Shown piece after piece: positions 56,911 through 64,000 of a stretch of 64,000 bases of DNA. The notes below the pieces were generated by a model that did not search any database, was not told the DNA's origin, and was given only the letters and a program-made list of their open reading frames with translations. This DNA comes from UBA3839 sp963627995 (lineage in GTDB: Bacteria > Bacteroidota > Bacteroidia > Bacteroidales > Bacteroidaceae), in contig CAVGCV010000001.1 of the NCBI GenBank assembly GCA_963627995.1, positions 186,001 through 250,000 on the forward strand. The letters run 5' to 3'. The first letter of the stretch is position 1; each line of letters starts with the position of its first letter. Both the position numbers and the translations under genes were made by a program.

Positions 56911-58857
56911 TTAGTTCTTGTAGTTACGAGTTTGTACCTTGATTGCCTCATATTCGAGCGGTTCCTTGATGAGCTCGGGCGCAGCGTCGTCGCTGCCCTC
57001 GTACTTCCAGCAGCCCACGTAGAAGTATTTCTCGTCGTCGCGCTTCGCCTCGCCCTCTTCGGTCTGATACTCCTCGCGGAAGTGTCCGCCGCAGCTCTCG
57101 TTGCGGCTGAGCGCGTCGTAGGCGATGAGCTTGCCCATCGTGATGAAGTCGTCGAGGTGGATGGCCTTGTCGAGCTCGACGTTGAGTCCGTCGCGGCTTC
57201 CGGGGATGCGGAGGTTGGTCTCGAACTCCTTGCGGAGCGCGTCAATCTTCTTGATGCCCTCCTGCAAGCCTTCTTTCGTGCGCCCCATGCCAATGTACTC
57301 CCAGCAGATGTGGCCCAGTTCCTTGTGGATGGAGTCGACGGAGCGCTTGCCATTGATGCTCATCAGCTTCTGGATGCGCGTTTCCGTGGCAGCCTCAACC
57401 TCGGCGAACTCGGGCGCGTCGGTCGAGATGCGGGGCCAGATGGCCTGGTCGGCGAGATAGTTCTGGATGGTGTAAGGCAGCACGAAGTAGCCGTCGGCGA
57501 GCCCCTGCATCAGTGCGGAAGCACCGAGGCGGTTCGCGCCATGGTCGGAGAAGTTGCACTCGCCAATGGCGAACAGGCCGGGGACGGATGTCTGGAGCTC
57601 GTAATCCACCCAAATGCCGCCCATGGTGTAGTGGATGGCCGGGAATATCATCATCGGCTCCTTGTAGGGGTCGACATCGGTGATTTCCTCGTACATGTCG
57701 AAGAGGTTGCCATAGCGCTGCGCCACCACGTCCTTCCCAAGGCGCTGGATGGACTCCGAGAAGTCGAGGAACACGGCAAGCCCCGTGTTGTTCACGCCGA
57801 AGCCCTTGTCGCAGCGCTCCTTGGCGGCACGGCTGGCCACGTCGCGCGGAACGAGGTTTCCAAAGGCAGGATAGCGGCGCTCCAGATAGTAGTCGCGGTC
57901 TTCCTCGGGAATCTGGCTTCCCTTGATTTCACCCCGCTGCAGCTTCTTTGCGTCCTCCAGCTTTCTCGGCACCCAAATGCGCCCGTCGTTGCGCAGCGAC
58001 TCGGACATCAGGGTCAGCTTCGACTGCTTGTCGCCGTGGACGGGAATGCAGGTGGGGTGAATCTGCACATAGCAGGGGTTGGCGAAATACGCGCCCTTGC
58101 GATAGCACGACATCGCCGCCGTCACGTTGCAGCCCATGGCGTTCGTCGAGAGGAAATAAGTGTTGCCGTAGCCGCCCGTCGCGATGACGACGGCGTTGGC
58201 GGAGAAGCGCTCCAGCTTGCCGGTCACGAGGTTCTTGGCGATGATGCCGCGCGCGCGCCCGTCGATGACGACGACATCGAGCATCTCGTAGCGCGTGAAG
58301 AGCTTCACCTTTCCGGCATTGACCTGCGCCGAGAGGGCGGAATAAGCGCCGAGCAGCAGCTGCTGCCCAGTCTGCCCCTTCGCGTAGAACGTGCGGCTCA
58401 CCTGCGCGCCGCCGAACGAGCGGTTGGCCAGCGTGCCGCCATATTCGCGGGCGAAGGGCACGCCCTGCGCCACGCACTGGTCGATGATGCTGTTGGACAC
58501 TTCCGCCAAGCGGTAGACGTTGGCCTCGCGGGCGCGGTAGTCGCCGCCCTTCACGGTGTCGTAGAAAAGGCGGTAAACGGAGTCGCCGTCGTTCTGGTAG
58601 TTCTTCGCCGCGTTGATTCCGCCCTGCGCCGCGATGGAGTGCGCACGGCGCGGAGAGTCCTGGATGCAGAAGTTCAGGACATTGAACCCCATCTCGCCAA
58701 GAGAGGCGGCCGCCGACGCGCCAGCCAAGCCCGTGCCGACAACGATGACGTCGAGCTTCAGCTTGTTCTTCGGATTCACCAGGCGCTGGTGGGCCTTGTA
58801 GTTCGTCCATTTCTCCGCTACCGGCCCCTCGGGTATTCTTGAATCTATCTTAACCAT
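56911..58857 (-). CDS. frdA: Fumarate reductase/succinate dehydrogenase flavoprotein subunit
   Basis: 648 residues. The FAD dinucleotide site GTGLAGAS is at 41-48. His73 in RAHSIAAQGG is the expected covalent FAD attachment. Substrate-site blocks include HPTCIPVHG and GLFAIGECNFSDHGANRLGASALMQGL. It reduces fumarate to succinate, using menaquinol electrons received through FrdB and FrdC; the reverse reaction is also possible. By eye the three frd genes are less GC-rich than neighbours, perhaps reflecting codon bias of high expression rather than transfer. Confidence 0.96.
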   Translation of the reverse strand: MVKIDSRIPEGPVAEKWTNYKAHQRLVNPKNKLKLDVIVVGTGLAGASAAASLGEMGFNVLNFCIQDSPRRAHSIAAQGGINAAKNYQNDGDSVYRLFYDTVKGGDYRAREANVYRLAEVSNSIIDQCVAQGVPFAREYGGTLANRSFGGAQVSRTFYAKGQTGQQLLLGAYSALSAQVNAGKVKLFTRYEMLDVVVIDGRARGIIAKNLVTGKLERFSANAVVIATGGYGNTYFLSTNAMGCNVTAAMSCYRKGAYFANPCYVQIHPTCIPVHGDKQSKLTLMSESLRNDGRIWVPRKLEDAKKLQRGEIKGSQIPEEDRDYYLERRYPAFGNLVPRDVASRAAKERCDKGFGVNNTGLAVFLDFSESIQRLGKDVVAQRYGNLFDMYEEITDVDPYKEPMMIFPAIHYTMGGIWVDYELQTSVPGLFAIGECNFSDHGANRLGASALMQGLADGYFVLPYTIQNYLADQAIWPRISTDAPEFAEVEAATETRIQKLMSINGKRSVDSIHKELGHICWEYIGMGRTKEGLQEGIKKIDALRKEFETNLRIPGSRDGLNVELDKAIHLDDFITMGKLIAYDALSRNESCGGHFREEYQTEEGEAKRDDEKYFYVGCWKYEGSDDAAPELIKEPLEYEAIKVQTRNYKN

Positions 58858-58893
58858 AAGATTTTGCGATTTTTGATTTTGAAGTTTAACAAA

Positions 58894-59628
58894 TTACATC
58901 CCGCAGCAAGGAGCGGCGATTTCCACGCCGCACCCCGCACGGCAGCAGCTGTCGGCAAGCGAGGGAGCCAGCCCCGTGGCGAAGCCCGCGACAACGGCCA
59001 GGAACATCAGAATCACCACCGTGACATACACGTTGCCGATGACGCGCCAGCGGTTGAACCAGACGTGCCCGCTCCAGCCCAGCGTCTGGAGGGCCGACCA
59101 AAAGCCGTGGGTCAGGTGGAACCAGATGGCGACGAGCCAGACGACGTACAGCACCGCATAGACGGGGCAGCTGAACGTCTTCACGATGTAGCCGAAACCG
59201 TCCGCTGCGGCAGGTTCCACGTCCCAGTGCAACAGCTCGGCCAGCATCATGTTGTACCAGAAGTTGAACAGGTGCAGCAGCAGTCCCAGCAGGACGATGA
59301 CGCCCAGCACGAGCATGTTCTGCGACGCCCACTCAACGGCCGCAGGCTTGTCCGTCACGGCATAGCGGTTGTGTCCGCGCGCCTTGCGGTTTTGGAACGT
59401 CAGGATGAACGCATACACGATGTGAACCACGCAGAGCAGAGCCAGTCCCATTGTCGCGGCAACGGCATACCATTTCGCCCCCAGAAATTCACAAATCATG
59501 TTGTATCCGTCCTTCGAAATCAGCGCAACGACGTTCATGCACCCATGAAACGTCAAAAAGAGAATCAGCGCGAGTCCGCTCACAGACATCAGCACCTTTC
59601 TTCCGATAGAAGAACTACATAACCACAT
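58894..59628 (-). CDS. frdC: Fumarate reductase/succinate dehydrogenase cytochrome b subunit
   Basis: 244 residues, five membrane helices. Histidines in FLTFHGCMN, VVHIVYAF, LLHLFNFW and WFHLTHGFW are candidates for the two haem b ligands of the Wolinella/Bacillus-type anchor. The C-terminus is Cys-rich (DSCCRAGCGVEIAAPCC), which is unusual for the family. It is the first gene of the frdCAB operon. A TACTTTTGC box on the minus strand at 59766-59774 is a possible promoter about 138 bases upstream. Confidence 0.93.
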   Translation of the reverse strand: MWLCSSSIGRKVLMSVSGLALILFLTFHGCMNVVALISKDGYNMICEFLGAKWYAVAATMGLALLCVVHIVYAFILTFQNRKARGHNRYAVTDKPAAVEWASQNMLVLGVIVLLGLLLHLFNFWYNMMLAELLHWDVEPAAADGFGYIVKTFSCPVYAVLYVVWLVAIWFHLTHGFWSALQTLGWSGHVWFNRWRVIGNVYVTVVILMFLAVVAGFATGLAPSLADSCCRAGCGVEIAAPCCGM

Positions 59629-59765
59629 AAAGAGTTGAATTTAATAAATAAATGTATTGATTTTCTTAGAATTGACGAGAAAGCGGGCTGTGTTGCAAAA
59701 AAGAGAAAGCGCACGTGCCCTGGGTACGGGACGTTCGCCCGAAGAACTGGCACGCGCAGCCTTGT

Positions 59766-59774
59766 GCAAAAGTA
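59766..59774 (-). promoter_or_regulatory. Possible -7 box for frdCAB
   Basis: TACTTTTGC on the minus strand. It gives a leader of about 130 bases. Another candidate, CTTTTTTGC near 59695, fits less well. Confidence 0.4.
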
Positions 59775-59803
59775 ATTTTTTTTGGAGACACCACCAAGAA
59801 AAA

Positions 59804-59827
59804 GCCGAAAAAACGCCCCGGAGCGGC
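59804..59827 (+). repeat. Possible decayed single end of a five-box element
   Basis: GCCGAAAAAACGCCCCGGAG onward differs at only three positions from the end of copy 7 (GCCGGAAAAACACCGCGGAG). The rest of the element is absent. It overlaps the lpxH terminator, so the match could partly be chance. Confidence 0.4.
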
Positions 59828-59848
59828 TCGTTGCATTGTCCTCGGGGC
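59808..59848 (-). terminator. Terminator of the porT-to-lpxH gene run
   Basis: On the minus strand GCCCCGAG...CTCCGGGGC (stem 6 plus 2 with a bulge) is followed by GTTTTTTC. It starts 53 bases after the lpxH stop. Confidence 0.65.
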
Positions 59849-59900
59849 AAAGGCGGACGCCGGTGCCTGGAATCCGCGCCCGGCAGGTGCCGCGCAGGGG

Positions 59901-60671
59901 TCACAGCTCGGTCTCGCCCTCCACGAAGTTCTCCATGTACATCGTTTCGCCGTCGAACACGGCGTAGGTGAAATGCGCGAACCAGTCGCCGAGAATCATC
60001 ACGCGGCTCGTGCGGCTGAGCAGCAGGTCGAGCTCGATGTGGCGGTGTCCGAAGATGAAATAGTTGATGTCGGGATGCGTGCGCAGGTAGTCCTTGGCGA
60101 AGAGCACGAGCTCCTCCCTGTCCTCGCCCTGGTAGGGCAGCTCGTCCGCGCCCGTTTTCTTCTGGCGGCTTCGCTTCGCCCACTCGAGGCCAAAGTCCAG
60201 GAACCAGTGCGGGTGAATCATCCGCGCCAGCCGCCGCAGCGTGCGGCTCTCGAAGCAGTGGTACATGAGGCGTACGTTCCACTTGCGGTCCATCCGCCCG
60301 AGCTTGTTGCCGTGGGCGAGAAAGAACTCCTTGCCGCACAGCTCCATCGTGCACGGCTCGCGGTGGAGAATCACGCCGCACTCCTTCGTCAGGTAGTCGT
60401 CGTTCCACATGTCGTGGTTGCCCTGGAAGTAATGTACCTCCACGCCCCGGTCGGTGAGTTCGCTCACCTTGCCCAGGAAGCGCGTGAAGCCTTTCGGCAC
60501 GACATCGGTGTATTCGAACCAGAAGTCGAACATGTCGCCCAGCATGAACACGGCCTCGGCCTTGTCCTTGATGCCGTCGAGAAAGTTCACGAGCCGCCGC
60601 TCCTGCGTCCGTCCGTGCTTCAACGCCCTCGACCCAAGGTGCGCGTCGGAGATGAAATAGTAGTTCTTCAT
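59901..60671 (-). CDS. lpxH: UDP-2,3-diacylglucosamine diphosphatase-type phosphoesterase
   Basis: 256 residues. A calcineurin-like fold with the LpxH motif set: SDAHLG (8-13), GDMFDFW, GNHDMW, FLAHGN and FGHRHIE. LpxH cleaves UDP-2,3-diacylglucosamine to lipid X in lipid A synthesis at the inner membrane. The start is ATG 60671; an upstream frame runs into the MIP18 gene. Together with lpxL and GT9 elsewhere in the window, it marks a normal LPS pathway. It is the last gene of the run porT-GT2-radC-MIP18-lpxH. Confidence 0.9.
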   Translation of the reverse strand: MKNYYFISDAHLGSRALKHGRTQERRLVNFLDGIKDKAEAVFMLGDMFDFWFEYTDVVPKGFTRFLGKVSELTDRGVEVHYFQGNHDMWNDDYLTKECGVILHREPCTMELCGKEFFLAHGNKLGRMDRKWNVRLMYHCFESRTLRRLARMIHPHWFLDFGLEWAKRSRQKKTGADELPYQGEDREELVLFAKDYLRTHPDINYFIFGHRHIELDLLLSRTSRVMILGDWFAHFTYAVFDGETMYMENFVEGETEL

Positions 60672-60697
60672 GGCTTCGCCTGTTTTGGGGATGGTAG

Positions 60698-61021
60698 TCA
60701 AAGAAAGCCCAAGTCGAGTTTCGCCTCGTCGCTCATCATGTCCTTGTTCCACTCCGGCTCAAAGACGAGATTGACGGTCGCCGACTTCACCCCGTGGATG
60801 GAGTCGAGCTTCTGCTGTACGTCCTCGACGATGAAGTCGGCCGCGGGGCAGTTGGGGGCGGTGAGCGTCATGTCCACCGTCACCGCGAAGCCGTCCGACA
60901 CGTCTATCTTGTAAATCAGCCCGAGGTCGTAGACGTTCACCGGGATTTCCGGGTCGAACACCGTCTTCAGCATCTCCACCGTCTTTGCCTCGATGTCGTA
61001 TTTCGTCAGTTTTTCTTCCAT
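60698..61021 (-). CDS. MIP18/DUF59-family iron-sulfur assembly protein
   Basis: 107 residues. The family signature is FDPEIPVNVYDLGLIYKIDV with, further on, LTAPNCPAADFI, where the single Cys is the reactive residue. Relatives (SufT, PaaD, CIA2) help mature Fe-S proteins. It lies between radC and lpxH in a close-packed run (27 bases on each side). Fe-S clients in this window include FrdB and QueG, but no direct link can be read. Confidence 0.9.
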   Translation of the reverse strand: MEEKLTKYDIEAKTVEMLKTVFDPEIPVNVYDLGLIYKIDVSDGFAVTVDMTLTAPNCPAADFIVEDVQQKLDSIHGVKSATVNLVFEPEWNKDMMSDEAKLDLGFL

Positions 61022-61048
61022 GTGCTCCTTGGATGTTGGTGTGTAGGT

Positions 61049-61825
61049 TCAAAGCTTCCCGTTGTCGGCAAAGCTGTAGTAGTCGCCGTCGGCCACGACG
61101 ATGTGGTCCAGGAGGGTCAGCTTCAGCGTCTGGCCCGCCTCGCGCATCTGCCGCGTGAGCCGCTCGTCGTCGAGGCTCGGGCGGCACGACCCCGACGGGT
61201 GGTTGTGGACGAGGATGAAGGCCGTGGCCTCGGCCAGCAGCACGTGCTTCATCACGACGCGCACATCGACCGACGTCTCCGTCCGCCCGCCCTGGCTGAC
61301 GCGCACGCGCTTCATCAGCCGCGCGCTGTTGTTGAGCATCAGCACCCAGCACTCCTCGTGGTTGAGGTCGCGCATCAGGGGGTGCATGTAGTCGTATATC
61401 TGCCTCGGGTCGTTCATCCGCACCAAGTCCGTGGCCGTCTCCTCCATCGCCCGCCGGCGGCCCAGCTCCATGGCCGCGCGGATGGCCACGGCCTTGGCGT
61501 CGCCGATGCCGCTGTACTTCCGGAGCTCCGCCACCGACATGCGCCCGAGCAGCAGGAGGCGGTCGTCGCAGTCGCGCAGGACTTCCGACATCACGTCCAC
61601 GGCCGTCCGCTTCGACGTGCCGCTGCCGATGAGGATGGCCAGCAGCTCGGCCTTGGTCAGGGCCTCCTCCCCCTTTTCCAGCAGCTTCTCGCGCGGACGG
61701 TCTTCCTCCGCCCAGTCCTTGATGGAGAGGCCGTCGCGCGTCCCGTCGTCCTCTCTCGCCCGGCACGCGTCCCTCGTTTCCTTCGCCGCGTTGAACGGCT
61801 GGAAGAATGGCGTCCCCCTACTCAT
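61049..61825 (-). CDS. radC: RadC-family JAB/MPN domain protein
   Basis: 258 residues. An N-terminal helix-hairpin-helix region (about 50-130: LLAILIGSGT, LRKYSGIGDAKAVAI) precedes the JAB/MPN metalloprotease-like domain with HNHPSGSCRPSLDD (H-x-H-x10-D metal ligands). Function is not established: it was once linked to DNA repair and is often found in mobile elements, but here it has a chromosomal setting. Its start overlaps the end of the GT2 gene by 8 bases. Confidence 0.94.
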   Translation of the reverse strand: MSRGTPFFQPFNAAKETRDACRAREDDGTRDGLSIKDWAEEDRPREKLLEKGEEALTKAELLAILIGSGTSKRTAVDVMSEVLRDCDDRLLLLGRMSVAELRKYSGIGDAKAVAIRAAMELGRRRAMEETATDLVRMNDPRQIYDYMHPLMRDLNHEECWVLMLNNSARLMKRVRVSQGGRTETSVDVRVVMKHVLLAEATAFILVHNHPSGSCRPSLDDERLTRQMREAGQTLKLTLLDHIVVADGDYYSFADNGKL

Positions 61826-62849
61826 AGAAAGTCTTTTCGTAGGCGGAGAACTCCCCTTTCCTCATCACGCAGCGCTCCCACCACGCCTTCAGGAAGCCGA
61901 GCCCATAGCCGAAGAGCTGCACGAACGCTGCCTCAACCGACAGGAAGCCGATGACCGCCGAGCGGTTGCGGACACTGGCGTCGACGAAGAGCAGGAGCGT
62001 ATAAAGAAGAACCGGCAGCAGCGGCATGGCCCACACCGGGACGGAGTGCCACGTGGCCGGGGTCGTGAGGCGCAGCACGGCGGCCAGCACGACCAGCGCG
62101 ACGACGCCCGCGGCGAACGCCGCCGGCAGCAGGTGCACGGGCCTCAAGGTGTGCGGATGGCGTTTTTCCAGGTGGATGCGCGCGATGCCCGAGTTGAACA
62201 CCTGCTTGAAGAATTTGTCGAAGTCGGTGCGGCGCTTGTGCCACACCCATGCGGAGGGGAAAAGCCGCGCGCTGTAGCCGTGCTCGAGGACGCGGTAGCT
62301 GAAGTCGATGTCCTCGCCGAAGCGCATGGCCGAGAACCCGCCCAGCCGCTCGTACACGTCGCGCCGCACGCCCATGTTGAACGAGCGCGGATAGAACTTG
62401 TCCAACTTCTTCCTGCCCCCCCGTATGCCTCCCGTCGTGAAGAACGACGTCATGCTGTAGCCGATGGCCTTCTGCACCTGCGTGAACGACTCGTGCGCGC
62501 GGTCCGGCCCGCCGAAAGCCTCGCACGGGTGCGCCTCCAGCTCCCGGGCCACGGCCGCGACATAGCCCTCGGGCAGCACGCAGTCGCTGTCGAGGATCAG
62601 CACGTACTCGCCGCAGGCGCGCCGCACGCCGTAGTTGCGCGACGGCCCCGGCCCCGAGTTCGCCTTCGCGAAATAGCGGACGTCGAGCCGGCCCGCATAC
62701 TTCTCCACGACGTCACGGCAGGGAATGTCCGAGCCGTCCTCCACCACGACCACCTCAAAGTCCGACGCCGTCTGCCGGGTCAGGCTCTCCAGCAGCTCGT
62801 CGATTTCCTCCGGGCGGTTGTATACGGGTATGACGACAGAAAACTTCAT
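61818..62849 (-). CDS. Family 2 glycosyltransferase with C-terminal membrane segments
   Basis: 343 residues. The GT-A fold starts MKFSVVIPVYNRPEEIDELLE, with VVVEDGS and the DxD-type ILDSDCVLPEG for nucleotide-sugar and metal binding, then FGGPDRA and FGEDIDFSYRVLEHG. Hydrophobic helices occupy about 245-330. It probably adds a sugar to an envelope glycan. ATG 62849 is selected because the upstream part of the frame includes the TATCTTTGC promoter (62892-62900). Confidence 0.9.
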   Translation of the reverse strand: MKFSVVIPVYNRPEEIDELLESLTRQTASDFEVVVVEDGSDIPCRDVVEKYAGRLDVRYFAKANSGPGPSRNYGVRRACGEYVLILDSDCVLPEGYVAAVARELEAHPCEAFGGPDRAHESFTQVQKAIGYSMTSFFTTGGIRGGRKKLDKFYPRSFNMGVRRDVYERLGGFSAMRFGEDIDFSYRVLEHGYSARLFPSAWVWHKRRTDFDKFFKQVFNSGIARIHLEKRHPHTLRPVHLLPAAFAAGVVALVVLAAVLRLTTPATWHSVPVWAMPLLPVLLYTLLLFVDASVRNRSAVIGFLSVEAAFVQLFGYGLGFLKAWWERCVMRKGEFSAYEKTFYE

Positions 62850-62891
62850 GGCTTCTACAGCAGCACGGGGCTCCGGCCCGTTGTCTGCGCT

Positions 62892-62900
62892 GCAAAGATA
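62892..62900 (-). promoter_or_regulatory. -7 box of GT2-radC-MIP18-lpxH
   Basis: TATCTTTGC on the minus strand, 42 bases before the GT2 ATG; the genes that follow are spaced -8, 27 and 26 bases. Confidence 0.7.
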
Positions 62901-62956
62901 AGAAAAAAAGGTTACACCTGCATCCTGTCCGCGCGGCAATGGGCGCGCATTCCCGC

Positions 62957-63694
62957 TCACTCAAAGTAGAAGCTCACGATAATCATCTTGGAGCGCGCCC
63001 TGTCCACGCTGTTGGTGAAAATCAGCTGCTCGGGGTTGGTGATGTCGTCGCGGTGCTTGTCGATGACGTTCGACAGGCCGTAGGCGAACTTGACCTCGGG
63101 GATGAACTTGAAGAAAGGAAGGTAGAAGTCGCAGCCGAAGCCCACCTCGAGATAGCAGTCGAAGTGGTTGAGCAGCAGGTTCTTCTGCTTCTTCACGGTG
63201 AGGTCGTACATGGGGTTCACCCCCGCCACCACATAGGGGCGGTAGTTGTTGAACCGCTCGCCGGAGAACTTCACGTCGAGCGGGACGGAGATGTAGGTCG
63301 ACTTCAGCGTCTGGTACTCCCGCCCGCCGTTGAGGTGGTTGAGGAATGTCACGTTGCGCGTGCCGAAGTGCATGGACGGAACCACCCTGAACGCCAGGTT
63401 GTCGGTCAGCTTCAGCTCGGCCAGCACGCCCACGCTGAAGCCCGGCTCATAGGACGGCACGTCGGCGTACCACTGGTTGCCCGCCCCGTCGGCGTATCCG
63501 TTGTTCACGAGCTCCAGGTCCTGCATGTGCACGCCCGCCAAGAACCCGTAATGCAGCACGCGCTGGTCGATGTAGGGGCGGTTCATCACCTTGCGCGTCT
63601 GCGCCCCCGCAGGCAAGGCCGCGAGCAGGAGCATGGCGGCCCCCGCAGCCCACAGCCACAGCCGTCCGAAAGCGTATGCGCGATTCTGTCTCAC
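62957..63694 (-). CDS. porT: PorT-like type IX secretion outer-membrane protein
   Basis: 245 residues. A signal peptide (about 1-31, ending AGA) exposes Gln32. The remainder is an eight-stranded outer-membrane barrel of the PorT type: HYGFLAGVHMQDLEL, PSYEPGFSVGVLAELKLTDNLAFRVVPSMHFG, STYISVPLDVKFSG, RPYVVAGVNPMYDL and the closing KMIIVSFYFE. PorT is required for type IX secretion in P. gingivalis and Flavobacterium. The first codon is probably GTG (complement of 63692-63694); no ATG is available before the signal peptide core. The 5' end lies in a segment duplicated at 63954-64000. Confidence 0.87.
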   Translation of the reverse strand: MRQNRAYAFGRLWLWAAGAAMLLLAALPAGAQTRKVMNRPYIDQRVLHYGFLAGVHMQDLELVNNGYADGAGNQWYADVPSYEPGFSVGVLAELKLTDNLAFRVVPSMHFGTRNVTFLNHLNGGREYQTLKSTYISVPLDVKFSGERFNNYRPYVVAGVNPMYDLTVKKQKNLLLNHFDCYLEVGFGCDFYLPFFKFIPEVKFAYGLSNVIDKHRDDITNPEQLIFTNSVDRARSKMIIVSFYFE

Positions 63695-63732
63695 GATGAA
63701 TGGCTATTCCTTACTTATATAAGGAAACGTCC
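63682..63732. repeat. Direct repeat at the porT 5' end, copy A
   Basis: Includes the 16-base identical core GTCTCACGATGAATGG (63688-63703) and a nearby TTCCTTA...TAAGGAA palindrome. It is repeated with small changes at 63954-64000. Confidence 0.85.
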
Positions 63733-63776
63733 GCACGCGCTTTTTATTGTAGGACGCGGTGGACTTTCTTCTATTT

Positions 63777-63842
63777 GTATTCGGTAATTCGGCCTAATCC
63801 CGTTCGGCAATTTGGCTTTATTCCGTTCGGCAATTTGGCTTT
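63777..63842. repeat. Three tandem 23-bp units
   Basis: CGGYAATTYGGC units begin at 63782, 63805 and 63828 (period 23). The last two share 20 identical bases (CCGTTCGGCAATTTGGCTTT); the first is diverged. A reversed partner (AATTAGCCGAACG) sits at 63851-63863, in the end of the recombinase remnant. Confidence 0.88.
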
Positions 63843-63852
63843 TGCGCAAAAA

Positions 63853-63960
63853 TTAGCCGAACGATCCGCTCTTCAGGTTCACGGCATCCGCTTTCTTCCC
63901 CATCACCACGTCGGCGTATTTTTCCGTAGCGTGGATGTTGGTATGTCCAAGTAGATTCCG
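63853..63960 (-). pseudogene. C-terminal remnant of a tyrosine site-specific recombinase
   Basis: Reading on the minus strand: NLLGHTNIHATEKYADVV, then MGKKADAVNLKSGSFG and a TAA stop. LGHTNIHATEKYADV is the box II end of phage-type integrases: the catalytic His is in LGH and the nucleophile is the Tyr of KYADV. The frame loses homology at about 63958, exactly where the second copy of the porT 5' segment begins, and hits a stop codon 8 codons further on. Only the last about 34 codons of the gene remain. Confidence 0.8.
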
Positions 63961-64000
63961 TCTCACGATGAATGGGTGTTCCTTTTAAGAGGAAACGGCC
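63954..64000. repeat. Direct repeat of the porT 5' region, copy B
   Basis: GTCTCACGATGAATGG (63960-63975), then TTCCTTTTAAGAGGAAAC matching the palindromic part of copy A with a 3-base deletion. It reaches the window edge, so its true extent is unknown. Confidence 0.85.

Noticed and set aside
56911..59628. frdCAB as a recently acquired segment because of lower GC
   Set aside because: These are core genes in Bacteroidales with normal order; the milder GC is better explained by codon choice in highly expressed genes.
61049..61825. radC as a sign of a mobile element
   Set aside because: It lies in a compact housekeeping run between GT2 and the MIP18 gene without element hallmarks.
94..63954. 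Many long open frames antisense or in other frames to real genes, some over 1,000 codons
   Set aside because: They follow from high GC and strong third-position bias. Their translations are low-complexity (Arg/Ala/Pro or Val/His/Leu-rich) with no family motifs, and each lies over a gene with clear motifs.
1..64000. tRNA, rRNA genes and known riboswitches
   Set aside because: I looked for T-loop GTTCRA words with matching acceptor stems and for common riboswitch shapes in leaders of purL, queG and the Lrp-type gene; none was convincing. A tRNAscan/Infernal run would settle this.

Overview
The window is chromosomal DNA from a GC-rich member of the Bacteroidales, probably Prevotella-like. Four things point there. 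Promoter -7 boxes read TAnnTTTG(C), with TTTG about 19-20 bases upstream where it can be seen. Type IX secretion genes (porZ, porT) are present. So are families almost confined to Bacteroidetes (DUF2723, DUF4254, DUF4294, DUF4491, a type II glutaminyl-cyclase-like M28 enzyme). Secreted proteins end in short tails of the kind usual in Prevotella. Most genes look roughly two-thirds GC by eye. I see no tRNA, rRNA or CRISPR array.

Layout. 1-2389: LOG protein, PfkB sugar kinase and YchF in an overlapping minus-strand unit, then a hotdog thioesterase. 2390-3663: a minus-strand transcript of tiny ORFs and the first five-box repeat. 3664-13632: Ogt, a GH43 glycosidase, RNase R, then an epimerase-PAP2-prmC-recX run and dus. 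13723-17699: three tandem FKBP isomerases, an Lrp-type regulator, DUF4491 and a thioesterase. 18168-23305: a DUF2723 O-mannosyltransferase-like membrane protein, a NodB deacetylase and queG. 23496-27657: a lower-GC restriction-modification island with a Sau3AI-like nuclease, a C5 cytosine methyltransferase and a Dam-type adenine methyltransferase, the last followed by what looks like the first 15 codons of a lost DpnII-type nuclease. 27654-34515: phosphoesterase, GH27 alpha-galactosidase, a secreted protein and an LtaS-type sulfatase-fold enzyme. 34618-38536: lipid A acyltransferase, heptosyltransferase-like GT9, DUF4254 and a split chromate transporter. 38550-48685: purL, a glutaminyl-cyclase-like lipoprotein, DUF4294 and a 1,276-residue secreted modular protein. 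48880-55644: leuS, a yitT-rdgB fusion and porZ. 56150-63694: fumarate reductase (frdCAB), then porT, GT2, radC, a MIP18-family protein and lpxH. 63695-64000: tandem repeats and the broken tail of a tyrosine recombinase joined to a second copy of the porT 5' region.

How the genes fit together. Many serve the envelope and secretion: lipid A and LPS core (lpxH, lpxL, GT9, LOS-type GT2), type IX secretion (porT, porZ), protein O-glycosylation (DUF2723), and N-terminal pyroglutamate formation (M28 cyclase). Five secreted proteins here would expose glutamine after signal-peptide cleavage, which fits that last role. The glycosidases suit a glycan forager, and Frd suits anaerobic succinate-producing metabolism.

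The strongest unexplained signal is an interspersed intergenic element of about 115 bp, seen seven times. Each copy has five CYGCRG boxes at an almost invariant 22-bp spacing (25 of 28 steps are 22, three are 23), separated by A-tract/T-tract spacers. Other points of interest are the doubled GATC restriction-modification locus with 26-bp direct repeats, the tiny-ORF transcript at 2483-3045, the YitT-RdgB fusion, and the recombinase scar at the right edge. All function calls were made by reading the sequence; no database search was run.
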